Source of the DNA: an uncultured Paracoccaceae bacterium
Lineage (GTDB): Bacteria; Pseudomonadota; Alphaproteobacteria; Rhodobacterales; Rhodobacteraceae
Reading direction: 5' to 3'
DNA: 64,000 nucleotides
Assembly (NCBI GenBank): GCA_934500835.1
Contig: CAKSTR010000006.1
Location: forward strand, 243,068-307,067
The position numbers and the translations under genes were made by a program. The notes under the pieces are model-generated. The model made no database searches. It saw only the letters and a program-made list of their open reading frames with translations, and was not told the origin of the DNA. Shown piece by piece: positions 36,517-45,189 of this stretch (position 1 is the stretch's first letter; every line of letters starts with the position of its first letter).

Positions 36517-38550
36517 ATGTCCCGGAACCCCCGTTACGACATCCTGTTCCAGCCAGTGAGGATCGGGCCGAAGACCGCGCCGAACCGCTTCTTCCAGGTG
36601 CCGCATGCCAGCGGCATGACCAATGCCAGCCCGCGGGTCCGCGCCGCCTTTCGCGGTATGAAGGCCGAGGGCGGCTGGGGCGTGGTCTGCACCGGGGCCT
36701 GTTCGGTGCACCCGTCCTCCGACGACAGCCCCTTCCCCAACGCGACCCTTTGGGACGATGCCGACATCAAGGCCCATGCGCTGATGACAGATGCGGTCCA
36801 CGACCATGGCGCGCTGGCGGGGGTGGAGTTGTGGCATGGCGGTGCTGCGGCGATGAACCGGACCACGCGCTACGCGCCCTTGTCGCCCAGCGGAGTGCCA
36901 TGGATGGCGACGCATGTCGGCTTCATGACTGCCGCGCGGCCCAAGGTGATGGACGCAGGCGACATCCGCGACCTGATCCGCTGGCATGCAGATGCGGCGC
37001 GGCGGGCCGAGCAGGCGGGCTTCGACATCCTTTATGTCTATTCCGGCATGGGCTACCTGCCCTATCAATTCCTGCTGTCGGACTACAACCACAGGACCGA
37101 CGCCTATGGCGGGTCGGTCGCCAATCGCGCGCGGCTGACACTGGAACTGATCGACGCGGTGCGGGAGGCGACTGCGGGCCGATGCGCCGTGGCCTTGCGG
37201 GTGTCGATGCAGGAACTGCGGGCGCGGCCCTCTGACGTGGCCGAATCCGAAGCGCATGAGGTGATGGCGCATCTGAAGGACGCGCCCGATCTGTTCGACG
37301 TGAAGATGGACTATTCCGCCTTCGACTGCGCGCCCAGCCGGTTCTCGGCCGAGGGCAGCCACGAGCCGATGATCGACTTCATGAAGAAGGTCACCGACAA
37401 GCCGGTGGTCGGCGTCGGCCGTTTCACCAGCCCTGACACGATGGTGTCGATGGTGAAGCGCGGGGTGCTGGATCTGGTCGGCGGTGCCCGGCCGTCGATC
37501 GCGGACCCCTTCCTGCCGCAGAAGATCAACGAGGGCCGGGAAGAGGAAATCCGCGAATGCATCGGCTGCAACATCTGCATTTCTTCCTGGCATGACGGGG
37601 TCTGGGTCCGCTGCACCCAGAATCCGACGGCAGGCGAGGAGTTCCGTCGCGGCTGGCACCCCGAGAAGGTGACGAAGGACAGCGCCGGATCTGTGCTGGT
37701 GGTCGGCGGCGGGCCGGCGGGGCTGGAGGCGGCGTTGACCCTGGGGCGGCGGGGCTTCCAGGTTGCGGTCGCCGAGGCCGGCCGGGAGTTTGGTGGCAGG
37801 CTCTTGTGGGAAAGCACCCTGCCCGGTTTGCGGCAATGGTTCCGGGTGGTGGACTACCGCCTGGGCCAGTTGCGGCGGATGGAGAATGTCACGCTTTACG
37901 CTGAAAGCCCGATGGGTGCCGAGGACGCGCTGGCCTTCGGGGCCGATCATATCGTCGTCGCCACCGGGGCGGTCTGGGACCGCACCCTTTGCGGCCCGAA
38001 CGAGATACCGGAAGGAAGGGCGGATGGCCCGGGCGTCTATACCCCAAGCGATCTGGCTGCGGGCATGATCCCGCAAGGCCCTGTTATCGTGCATGATTTC
38101 GACAACTATTACTTGGGGTCCGCCGTCAGCGAGTGGCTCGCGGACAAGGGTCTGCCGGTGACCCATGTCACCACGGCGGGCAATGCCGCCGCCTGGGGCT
38201 TCATGACCAATGAGCAGCCGCAGGTGCATCAGTCATTCGCCCGCCGCGGCATCGCCCTGCGCACCTCGGAGCGGGTCGCGGCATTCACCAATGGCCGCGC
38301 CCGGTTGGCGCATATGCTGTCGGGCGTGGAGAGCGAGCTTGAGGCGGCCTCGCTGGTGATCGTGGGGACAAGGGCCTCGCGATCCGGTCTGGCGGATGAC
38401 TTGCGGGCGCTTGGGGCGGGTTCGGTGCATCTGGCCGGCGATGCCCATGCGCCCGGCGCGCTGGCCCATGTGACCTATCACGCCCACAAGACAGCGCGGG
38501 AACTTGGTGCCAAGCCTTTGATCCGGCGCGATTTCGCGGTGCCGGCATGA
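36517..38550 (+). CDS. Trimethylamine dehydrogenase-like flavoprotein lacking the cysteinyl-FMN residue
   Basis: The 677-residue protein has an Old Yellow Enzyme barrel (1-340) and a [4Fe-4S] site with Cys348, 351, 354 and 366 (CIGCNICISSW, then RCTQNPTAGEE). ADP/FAD-type Rossmann domains follow (VLVVGGGPAGLEAALTLGRR). The layout matches trimethylamine dehydrogenase. By eye alignment to remembered Methylophilus TMADH, Cys30 (6-S-cysteinyl FMN) is Ala31, Tyr60 is Ala61 and active-site His172 is Met, while the Trp after the third cluster Cys is kept. FMN is therefore likely non-covalent and the substrate different. It overlaps the next gene by 4 bp (ATGA) and is divergent from the CocE-like operon. 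Confidence 0.9.
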   Translation: MSRNPRYDILFQPVRIGPKTAPNRFFQVPHASGMTNASPRVRAAFRGMKAEGGWGVVCTGACSVHPSSDDSPFPNATLWDDADIKAHALMTDAVHDHGALAGVELWHGGAAAMNRTTRYAPLSPSGVPWMATHVGFMTAARPKVMDAGDIRDLIRWHADAARRAEQAGFDILYVYSGMGYLPYQFLLSDYNHRTDAYGGSVANRARLTLELIDAVREATAGRCAVALRVSMQELRARPSDVAESEAHEVMAHLKDAPDLFDVKMDYSAFDCAPSRFSAEGSHEPMIDFMKKVTDKPVVGVGRFTSPDTMVSMVKRGVLDLVGGARPSIADPFLPQKINEGREEEIRECIGCNICISSWHDGVWVRCTQNPTAGEEFRRGWHPEKVTKDSAGSVLVVGGGPAGLEAALTLGRRGFQVAVAEAGREFGGRLLWESTLPGLRQWFRVVDYRLGQLRRMENVTLYAESPMGAEDALAFGADHIVVATGAVWDRTLCGPNEIPEGRADGPGVYTPSDLAAGMIPQGPVIVHDFDNYYLGSAVSEWLADKGLPVTHVTTAGNAAAWGFMTNEQPQVHQSFARRGIALRTSERVAAFTNGRARLAHMLSGVESELEAASLVIVGTRASRSGLADDLRALGAGSVHLAGDAHAPGALAHVTYHAHKTARELGAKPLIRRDFAVPA

Positions 38551-40055
38551 GCCGGCGGCCCGAGCGCAGCCGCACGCAGGCTGTTCCGCAGCGTCCCTTT
38601 GGGCAGGTGCCGCGCCATCTTGGTCCGGTTCAGGCGATCAGCGACGATCAGGTCGAGGCGATCCATCAGGCCGCGCTGAAGGTGCTGGCCGAGACCGGAA
38701 TGCGCGTGCTGGAGGATGGTGCCCGCAAGCGATACCACGACGCCGGGGCCAGGCTGGACGGGCTGATGGTGCGGTTGGACCCCGCGATGGTTGAGGAGCG
38801 GCTGAAGACCGTGCCCGCCAGTTTCACCCTGTCAGCCCGCAACCCCTTGTACAACCTGCGGTTTGGCGGGCGGGATACCGTCTATGCCTCGGTCGGCGGG
38901 CCGGCTTATGTGATGGATCTGGCCGGCGGGCGGCGCGAGGGATCGCTGGCCGAGATGGAGGATTACCTGCGGCTGGTGCAGGTGCTGAACGTCATCCATC
39001 AGGAGGGCGGCGGCCCGTTCGAGCCGATGGACCTGCCCGCCCATACCCGGCATCTGGACATCTATGCCGCGCAGATCCGGCTTCTGGACAAGAACTGGCA
39101 GACCCAGACGCTGGGTCGGCGCCGCACGCTGGACGGGCTGGAAGCCGCAAGCATCGGCATGGGGCAAAGCCTTGATATGATGCGGGATAATCCGGTTCTG
39201 CTGGGGATCATCAACACCAACTCGCCCCTGCAACTGGACATCCCGATGGCCGAGGGGCTGGTGACCATGGCCGAGCACGGGCAGGTCAATGTGATCACGC
39301 CCTTCACCCTGTCGGGGGCGATGGCCCCCGTCTCGCTTGCGGGGGCGCTGGTCTTGCAACATGCCGAGGCTTTGGCGGGCATCGTGCTGACCCAGATCGT
39401 GCGGCCGGGGGTGCCGGTGATGTATGGCGGCTTCACCTCGAACGTGGACATGCTGTCGGGATCGCCCGCCTTTGGAACGCCGGAATATTCCATATGTTCA
39501 ATGGCTTCCGGGCAGCTGGCGCGGCGGGTGGGGGTGCCGTTCCGGTCCTCGAACGTGACCTCGGCCAATGCCGTGGATGCGCAGGCGGCGTATGAGAGCA
39601 TGATGTCGCTGTGGGGCGTGACCATGGGCGGGGCGCATCTGGTGGAACATGCGGCGGGCTGGATGCATGGCGGGCTGACCGCCAGTTTCGAGAAGCTGGT
39701 GCTGGATGCCGAGATGCTGCAGATGCTGCAGGCAATGCAGCAGCCGGTCTCGACGGACCCGCAGGAACTGGCGTTGCAGGCGATTGCCGAAGTAGGCCCC
39801 GGCGGGCATTTCTTCGGGACTTCCCATACACTTGAGCGATATCGCGATGCGTTCCATCGCCCCTTGCTGTCCGACTGGACGGCGCATGAGGCCTGGAAAG
39901 CGGGCGGCGCGTTGCGGACGGTGGAGCGGGCAGCGGCGCTGTGGCCGAAGCTTCTGGCCGAGTATCAGGAGCCGAAGCTGCCCGAAGATCGGGCCGAGGA
40001 ACTGGCGGCTTTCGTGGCGCGCAGGAAGGCCGAGGGCGGGGCGCCGATGAACTGA
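38547..40055 (+). CDS. MttB-family (trimethylamine methyltransferase-like) protein without pyrrolysine
   Basis: The 502-residue member of the MttB superfamily has the conserved blocks MRVLEDGARKRYHDAGARLD, VYASVGGPAYVMDL, NTNSPLQLDIPMAEGLV and GTPEYSICSMASGQLARRVG. The frame is uninterrupted, so there is no in-frame amber codon for pyrrolysine. Non-Pyl members include glycine betaine and other quaternary-amine:corrinoid methyltransferases. No corrinoid protein or reactivase gene is in the window. It is translationally coupled (ATGA) to the TMADH-like gene, so both should act on the same or successive N-methyl compounds. Confidence 0.9.
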   Translation: MSRRPERSRTQAVPQRPFGQVPRHLGPVQAISDDQVEAIHQAALKVLAETGMRVLEDGARKRYHDAGARLDGLMVRLDPAMVEERLKTVPASFTLSARNPLYNLRFGGRDTVYASVGGPAYVMDLAGGRREGSLAEMEDYLRLVQVLNVIHQEGGGPFEPMDLPAHTRHLDIYAAQIRLLDKNWQTQTLGRRRTLDGLEAASIGMGQSLDMMRDNPVLLGIINTNSPLQLDIPMAEGLVTMAEHGQVNVITPFTLSGAMAPVSLAGALVLQHAEALAGIVLTQIVRPGVPVMYGGFTSNVDMLSGSPAFGTPEYSICSMASGQLARRVGVPFRSSNVTSANAVDAQAAYESMMSLWGVTMGGAHLVEHAAGWMHGGLTASFEKLVLDAEMLQMLQAMQQPVSTDPQELALQAIAEVGPGGHFFGTSHTLERYRDAFHRPLLSDWTAHEAWKAGGALRTVERAAALWPKLLAEYQEPKLPEDRAEELAAFVARRKAEGGAPMN

Positions 40056-40098
40056 CAGGGCGCGCGAGGCAAGCCACTGGAAATGCAATGATTTCCGG

Positions 40099-40153
40099 GT
40101 ATGCGGCGGGTATGGTCAAGGTATGATCCACGTATGATCCGCGTATGCATGTT
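40099..40153. repeat. Five tandem 11-bp GTATG direct repeats
   Basis: Five consecutive 11-bp units each begin with GTATG: positions 40099, 40110, 40121, 40132 and 40143. The central two read GTATGATCCAC and GTATGATCCGC. The array lies between the MttB-like stop and the start of a secreted protein gene at 40203. An 11-bp period is close to one helical turn, so all copies face the same side of the DNA. Confidence 0.8.
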
Positions 40154-40202
40154 CGCACGGAACCCTGCTTGCAAATCCGTGGCGCCGCGGCAGACTGGGG
40201 CC

Positions 40203-40706
40203 ATGTCCAGACCCCTGATCCCTGCCCTGCTTGCGCTGTGCCTGACCACTCCGGCGGCGGCCGAAGGGGATGCGATCATCGCAACATTCGATCCGGCCGC
40301 GCCGGACGGGGGCTTTGCCGCGGTCGAGGCCTTCACGGCGCAACTGCCCGATTTTCCGGCGGTCATGGCGGTCGATCTGGTGGTGAAGCCGGACGCCGAA
40401 GGACAGCTGGGCATTTCACTGATCGGCAACGACATGACCGAACCGCTGGCTCTGGACTGCAGTCAGGGCTTCGGCTTTGTGCCGGGCAGCTATCAGGAAG
40501 TGATGCTGCCCCTTTCCTCGGCCTCTCCGCATCTTCTGCTGACGGTGCGGCTGAACGGGCTGACCGAATCTGACGGGCTGGCAATGGCCTGCGAATATGC
40601 AGGGGACCTTGCCGGCCAGTTCCGGCTGCAGGGCATGTTCGTGGTCAGCGTGACCACGATCCCGACCGCCCATAGCGTGGTGATGTCGGCGCGGCCGGTC
40701 GAGTAG
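40203..40706 (+). CDS. Secreted protein of unknown function
   Basis: The 167-residue protein starts with a signal peptide (MSRPLIPALLALCLTTPAAA, cleavage before EGD). The mature part is beta-rich and acidic, with two cysteines (ALDCSQGFGF and AMACEYAGD) that could form a disulfide. I recognise no family. The ATG at 40203 is chosen for the signal peptide, although the frame is open from 40101. Five 11-bp direct repeats lie upstream. It converges with the aldehyde dehydrogenase gene 18 bp away. Confidence 0.65.
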   Translation: MSRPLIPALLALCLTTPAAAEGDAIIATFDPAAPDGGFAAVEAFTAQLPDFPAVMAVDLVVKPDAEGQLGISLIGNDMTEPLALDCSQGFGFVPGSYQEVMLPLSSASPHLLLTVRLNGLTESDGLAMACEYAGDLAGQFRLQGMFVVSVTTIPTAHSVVMSARPVE

Positions 40707-40724
40707 GCAGGGCTGGCCCTGGGT

Positions 40725-42149
40725 CTACCCGTGCTTGACCATCACATGCCGGACCACGGTGTAATCCTCCAGCGCGTAGGCGGACATGTCCTTGCCGTAG
40801 CCGGATTGCTTCAGCCCGCCATGGGGCATTTCGTTGGTCAGCATGAAATGGGTGTTGATCCAGGTGCAGCCGTAGCGCAGCCGCGCGGCGGTGGCCATGG
40901 CGCGGCCGACATCACGGGTCCAGACCGAGGAGGCGAGGCCGTAGTCGGAATCGTTGGCCCAGGCGACGGCATCGTCCACATCGGAGAACGGTGTGATCGA
41001 CACCACGGGGCCGAACACCTCGCGCCGGACGATCTCGTCATCCTGTTTCGCGCCGGCAACCACGGTCGGGCGATAGTAGAAGCCCTGATCCATCGCCTCG
41101 CCGCCGGTGGTGATCTGGATGTGGTTCACCTCGCGCGCGCGGTTGACGAAGCTGGCAACCCGGTCGCGCTGGCGTTGGCTGATCAGGGGGCCGATCTCGT
41201 TCGTGGTGTCGTCTTCCGCGCCAAGCGTGATCGAGGCGGCGGCGGCGGAGAGGTCGGCGACGAGATTGTCATAGACCTTGCGGCCGGCATAGACGCGGCA
41301 GGCTGCGGTGCAGTCCTGCCCGGCGTTGTAGAAGGAAAACGCCCGCAGGCCCTCGACCACTGCGGAAATGTCGGCATCGTCGAAGACAAGGACCGGGGCC
41401 TTGCCGCCCAGTTCAAGATGGGTGCGCTTGACGGTCTTGGCGGCGGCATCCAGCATCTTGCGGCCGGTCGCCACGTCGCCTGTCAGGCTGATCATGTCAA
41501 CCTGCGGGTGGTTGATCAGGTAGCTACCGACGGTCTGGCCACGGCCCGCGATCACCGAAAGGACGCCTTCGGGCAGTTCCTCGGCCAGAATCCGGGCCAG
41601 TTTCAGCGCGGAAAGCGGGGTCTGCTCGGACGGTTTGAACACCACGGCATTGCCGCCGCCCAGCGCGGGGCCAAGCTTCCAGGCCATCATCATCAAGGGA
41701 TAGTTCCACGGCGCGATGCTGGCAATGACGCCCACCGCATCGCGGCGGATCATGCTGGTGTGGCCCGGGAGATATTCGCCCGCCACGGTGCCGGTCATGC
41801 AGCGCACGGCCCCGGCGAAATAGCGGAAGCAATCCACCACGGCGGGGATTTCATCGTTCAGCGCGGCGTTGATCGGCTTGCCGCAGTTCAGCGCCTCAAG
41901 CCGGGCGAAGGCTTCGGCCTCGGCCTCGATCCGGTCGGCGATGCGCAACAGGGCCGCGGACCGTTCGGCCGGGGTCGTGCGCGACCAGCTGTCGAACGCC
42001 TTGCGGGCGGCGGCGACGGCCCGGTCGACCTGTGCGGTGGACGCCTCGGGGATTTCGACGATCAGCCCGCCGGTGCGCGGGTTCAGCACGGGTTCGGGGG
42101 TTTCCTGCCCGGTCTCGAAGCTGCTGCCGATAAGAAGCTGGGTGTCCAT
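40725..42149 (-). CDS. Aldehyde dehydrogenase, gamma-aminobutyraldehyde dehydrogenase (PatD)-like
   Basis: The 474-residue NAD-dependent enzyme has [20 protein letters not shown], the catalytic glutamate in LELGGKAPV and the nucleophile in [11 protein letters not shown]. The [20 protein letters not shown] segment is like E. coli PatD (YdcW), which oxidises 4-aminobutanal from putrescine to GABA; betaine aldehyde is an alternative substrate. The ATG at 42149 follows AAAGAG at good spacing; an ATG at 42164 overlaps the permease stop. It closes a ydcSTUV-patD-type operon. Confidence 0.9.
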   Translation of the reverse strand: MDTQLLIGSSFETGQETPEPVLNPRTGGLIVEIPEASTAQVDRAVAAARKAFDSWSRTTPAERSAALLRIADRIEAEAEAFARLEALNCGKPINAALNDEIPAVVDCFRYFAGAVRCMTGTVAGEYLPGHTSMIRRDAVGVIASIAPWNYPLMMMAWKLGPALGGGNAVVFKPSEQTPLSALKLARILAEELPEGVLSVIAGRGQTVGSYLINHPQVDMISLTGDVATGRKMLDAAAKTVKRTHLELGGKAPVLVFDDADISAVVEGLRAFSFYNAGQDCTAACRVYAGRKVYDNLVADLSAAAASITLGAEDDTTNEIGPLISQRQRDRVASFVNRAREVNHIQITTGGEAMDQGFYYRPTVVAGAKQDDEIVRREVFGPVVSITPFSDVDDAVAWANDSDYGLASSVWTRDVGRAMATAARLRYGCTWINTHFMLTNEMPHGGLKQSGYGKDMSAYALEDYTVVRHVMVKHG

Positions 42150-42160
42150 GGGATGCTCTT

Positions 42161-42988
42161 TCATTTGCCGGCGCCGGCGGTCTCGGAACCGCCGCGGGTC
42201 AGGTAATAGGCTGCAAGGATCGGCAGGAAGGTGGCCGCGAAGACCACGATGGCGACCACATTGGTAACGGGGCGCTGCCTTGGGCGGATCAGCTCGTTCA
42301 GCATCCAGATCGGCAGCGTGCTTTGCTGGCCGGCGGTGAAGGTGGTGACGATGACCTCATCGAACGAGAGGGCGAAGGCCAGCATTCCGCCCGCCAGAAG
42401 GGCCGAGCCGAGGTTGGGCAGAAGGATGTAGCGGAAGGTCTGGAAGGCGTTGGCGCCAAGGTCGGCCGACGCCTCCATGATCCCGCCCGACAGGCGGCGC
42501 ATCCGGGCCACGGCATTGTTGTAGACGATGACGATGCAGAAGGTGGCATGGCCAAGGACGATGGTCCAGGTGCTGAAGGGGATGTCCATGACGCCGAAGG
42601 CGCTGCGCAGGGACATGCCGGTGATGACGCCCGGCAGGGCGATGGGCAGGATCACCAGCAGGCTGAGTTGATCGCGGCCGAAGAACCGCGCCCGTGCCAT
42701 GGCGGCGGCGATCAGCGTGCCAAGGATCATCGCCAGCGCCGTTGCGATGGAAGCCACCTTCAGCGACAGCCAGAGGGGGGGCCAGATGTCCTGCCGTTCC
42801 CACGCGACGCCGAACCACTGCGTCGTAAGGCCGGGGGGCGGGAACTGGTAGCTGCGCTCCTCGGTGGTGAAGGCGTAGAGGAAGATCAGCAGGATCGGCA
42901 GGTGCAGGAACAGAAGCCCGCCAAGGGCCGCGACCTTCAGGCCAAGCGAGGCGCGGGGCCGTCCTGCGGAACCGGCGTCAGAGCGCAT
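42161..42988 (-). CDS. Polyamine-type ABC transporter permease (YdcV/PotC-like)
   Basis: The 275-residue inner-membrane permease has a first helix [20 protein letters not shown]. The EAA loop [20 protein letters not shown] is followed by [20 protein letters not shown]. It is the second permease of the spermidine/putrescine class and starts inside the end of the YdcU-like gene (11-bp overlap). Confidence 0.93.
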   Translation of the reverse strand: MRSDAGSAGRPRASLGLKVAALGGLLFLHLPILLIFLYAFTTEERSYQFPPPGLTTQWFGVAWERQDIWPPLWLSLKVASIATALAMILGTLIAAAMARARFFGRDQLSLLVILPIALPGVITGMSLRSAFGVMDIPFSTWTIVLGHATFCIVIVYNNAVARMRRLSGGIMEASADLGANAFQTFRYILLPNLGSALLAGGMLAFALSFDEVIVTTFTAGQQSTLPIWMLNELIRPRQRPVTNVVAIVVFAATFLPILAAYYLTRGGSETAGAGK

Positions 42989-43913
42989 CGAAAGCCCCCG
43001 CGCGTTTGGCGGCCGTCAGATAGGCCAGCATGATCAGGATCGGCACGACGGCAAAGGCGGCGGCCAGAGGGATGTTCCCGGCGGTGCCCTGCAGCTGATA
43101 GACCGCCATGCCGATGAAATTGGCCGAATTTCCGATGATCTGCGGGATGATGTAGTCCCCCAGCGTCAGCGAGAAGGTGAAGATCGACCCCGCGATGACC
43201 CCTGGCATGGCCAGGGGCAGGATCACGGTGCGGAAGGTCTGCGATCTGGTGGCGCCGAGGTCTGCCGACGCCTCGAGCATCGAGGTCGGCACCCGTTCCA
43301 GTGCGGCCTGCATCGGCAGGATCATGTAGGGCAGCCAGACATAGACAAAGACCAGGAAGGTGCCGACGGGCGAGGTGGAGAGCGAAGAACTCTCCAGCCC
43401 CGGCACCGCCAGAATGCCGTCGATGATCCATGAGGTATGGGTGCGCTCGGCCGCCCAGCCGATGATGCCCTCTTTGGCCAGGATCAGCTTCCAGGCGTAG
43501 ACCTTGACCAGATAGCTGGACCAGAGAGGCAGCATGACGCCCAGGTAGAAGGCGGCTTTCCAGGGGCCCCTGGCATAGCGGGCGGCGAAATAGGCGATGG
43601 GAAAGGCCAGCGCAGCCGACGCCAGCGTGACGGCGGCGGCCATCACCACGGTGCGGGTGATGATGTCGAGGTTCTGCGCACGGAACAGTTCGGCATAGGT
43701 CTTCAGCGTGAACTCTTCCTTCACCACGCCGGAGAATTCGTCGATCGAGTAGAAGCTTTGCAGCAGGAGCGCGAGCAGCGAGCCGAGATAGACCACGCCC
43801 AGCCACAGCAGCGGCGGGCTGACCAGCAGCGCCAGCAGAAGGCCCGGCCGGCGCCAGAAAAGCCCGGTGAGACGATCCCCGATGCCGCGGGCGGGAAGGA
43901 TCGCGCCGCTCAT
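42978..43913 (-). CDS. Polyamine-type ABC transporter permease (YdcU/PotB-like)
   Basis: The 311-residue permease has about six helices and the EAA loop [40 protein letters not shown] and [15 protein letters not shown] are typical of PotB-class proteins. It is separated from the ATPase gene by 193 bp containing a strong palindromic repeat pair, unusual inside an operon. Confidence 0.93.
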   Translation of the reverse strand: MSGAILPARGIGDRLTGLFWRRPGLLLALLVSPPLLWLGVVYLGSLLALLLQSFYSIDEFSGVVKEEFTLKTYAELFRAQNLDIITRTVVMAAAVTLASAALAFPIAYFAARYARGPWKAAFYLGVMLPLWSSYLVKVYAWKLILAKEGIIGWAAERTHTSWIIDGILAVPGLESSSLSTSPVGTFLVFVYVWLPYMILPMQAALERVPTSMLEASADLGATRSQTFRTVILPLAMPGVIAGSIFTFSLTLGDYIIPQIIGNSANFIGMAVYQLQGTAGNIPLAAAFAVVPILIMLAYLTAAKRAGAFDAL

Positions 43914-43940
43914 GCCGCTGGTCCCCCGGCAGGCCGGGAA

Positions 43941-44073
43941 GGGGGCGCTGCCCCCTCGGGCTGCGCCCTCACCCCCGGGATACTTGGACCAAGATGAAAA
44001 TCAGCGCAGTCTTCGGCTTTCATCTTGGTCCAAGTATCCCGGGGGGAGCCGAAGGCGGGGGGCAGCGCCCCCC
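43941..44073. repeat. Intergenic palindromic repeat pair with perfect 28-bp arms
   Basis: Two copies of the intergenic repeat are arranged head to head. Perfect 28-bp arms occupy 43972-43999 and 44018-44045 (right arm begins TTTCATCTTGGTCCAAGTAT), separated by an 18-bp spacer. They are flanked by GC hairpins GGGGGC-GCT-GCCCCC (43941-43955) and GGGGGGC-AGC-GCCCCCC (44057-44073). The transcript could fold into a very stable stem. It lies between the ydcT-like and ydcU-like genes. Confidence 0.9.
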
Positions 44074-44106
44074 TCTGCGGGTGGGGCGGGGTGGAACGGC
44101 GGGCCA

Positions 44107-45093
44107 TCACGCGCCCTCCATCAGATGCAGCGCGCCCGGATCGAAGGTGATCGCGCGAGTCTCGCCCGTGGCCGGCACCGGCTGGCCAGCGGGGACGAGG
44201 GCGACGATCTCGGTCCCGCCGGCGTCGATCACCACGCGGGTGGCGGCGCCCAGGTAGCGCAGCCCGGTGACGGGGCCGCAGACCGGGCCGGTTTGCGCAA
44301 GGCGCACCGATTCCGGGCGGAGCGAGGCCCAGCCCGACGGGCCGCCCAGCGCCTGGGTCAGCGCCGGCGGCAGCACGTTGGACGAGCCGACGAAATCGGC
44401 CACGAAGCGGCTGGCGGGGCGGTCGTAGATGTCCTGCGGGCTGCCGATCTGGGCGATTTTCCCCTGATTGAACACGGCCAGGTGATCGGCCATCGACAGC
44501 GCCTCGTGCTGGTCATGGGTGACGAAGACGAAGGTCAGGCCCAGTTTCAGCTGGAGCGCCTTCAGCTCGTCCTGCATCGCCTCGCGCAGTTTCAGGTCGA
44601 GGGCGCCGAGGGGTTCGTCCAGCAGAAGGACGCGCGGCTCGTTCACCAGCGCCCGGGCGAGGGCGACGCGCTGGCGCTGGCCGCCGGACAACTGGGCCGG
44701 CTTGCGGTCGCCGTAGCCATCCAGCTTGACGACGGCCAGCATCTCGTCGGCCCTGGCATGGCGGGCGGCGCGGGCCATGCCCTTGACCATCAGCCCATAG
44801 GCGACGTTGTCGCGCACGTTCAGGTGCGGAAACAGCGCGTAGTCCTGAAACACCGTGTTCACCGCGCGCAGATGCGGCGAGACCCGGCTGACGTCTTCGC
44901 CGAAGATGCGGATCTGGCCGCCTGTGGGCTGCTCGAAGCCCGAGATCAGCCGCAGGCAGGTGGTCTTGCCCGACCCTGACGGCCCGAGCATGGCGAAGAA
45001 CGACCCTTCGGCGATGGTCAGGTCCACGCCATCAACGGCCTTTACCGCGCCGAAATGGCGGGAGACGTTCTGAAACTCGACAGCGGCGGTCAT
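44107..45093 (-). CDS. Polyamine-type ABC transporter ATP-binding protein (YdcT/PotA-like)
   Basis: The 328-residue ATPase has Walker A GPSGSGKTT, the Q loop FQDYALFPHL, signature QLSGGQRQRVALARAL and Walker B LLLDEPLGALD. A C-terminal TOBE-like beta domain (about 240-328) completes the protein, as in PotA. It energises the YdcU/YdcV-like permeases for uptake. Confidence 0.94.
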   Translation of the reverse strand: MTAAVEFQNVSRHFGAVKAVDGVDLTIAEGSFFAMLGPSGSGKTTCLRLISGFEQPTGGQIRIFGEDVSRVSPHLRAVNTVFQDYALFPHLNVRDNVAYGLMVKGMARAARHARADEMLAVVKLDGYGDRKPAQLSGGQRQRVALARALVNEPRVLLLDEPLGALDLKLREAMQDELKALQLKLGLTFVFVTHDQHEALSMADHLAVFNQGKIAQIGSPQDIYDRPASRFVADFVGSSNVLPPALTQALGGPSGWASLRPESVRLAQTGPVCGPVTGLRYLGAATRVVIDAGGTEIVALVPAGQPVPATGETRAITFDPGALHLMEGA

Positions 45094-45189
45094 CGGCGGG
45101 TCCGGGGATAGGGGAACAGCAGCCCCGGGAGGGACCCCGGGGGCGAAGGGGGACGGGCCGCACTGGCCCGTCCTGTCAGGCGGGCCGGG

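Noticed and set aside
38547..40055. Pyrrolysine-containing MttB
   Set aside because: The reading frame has no in-frame amber codon, and no pyl genes are present, so this is the non-Pyl branch.
40708..40721. CAGGGC-TG-GCCCTG palindrome between convergent genes as a terminator
   Set aside because: The stem is short with a 2-base loop and no T-tract on either strand, so it cannot be supported as a terminator.
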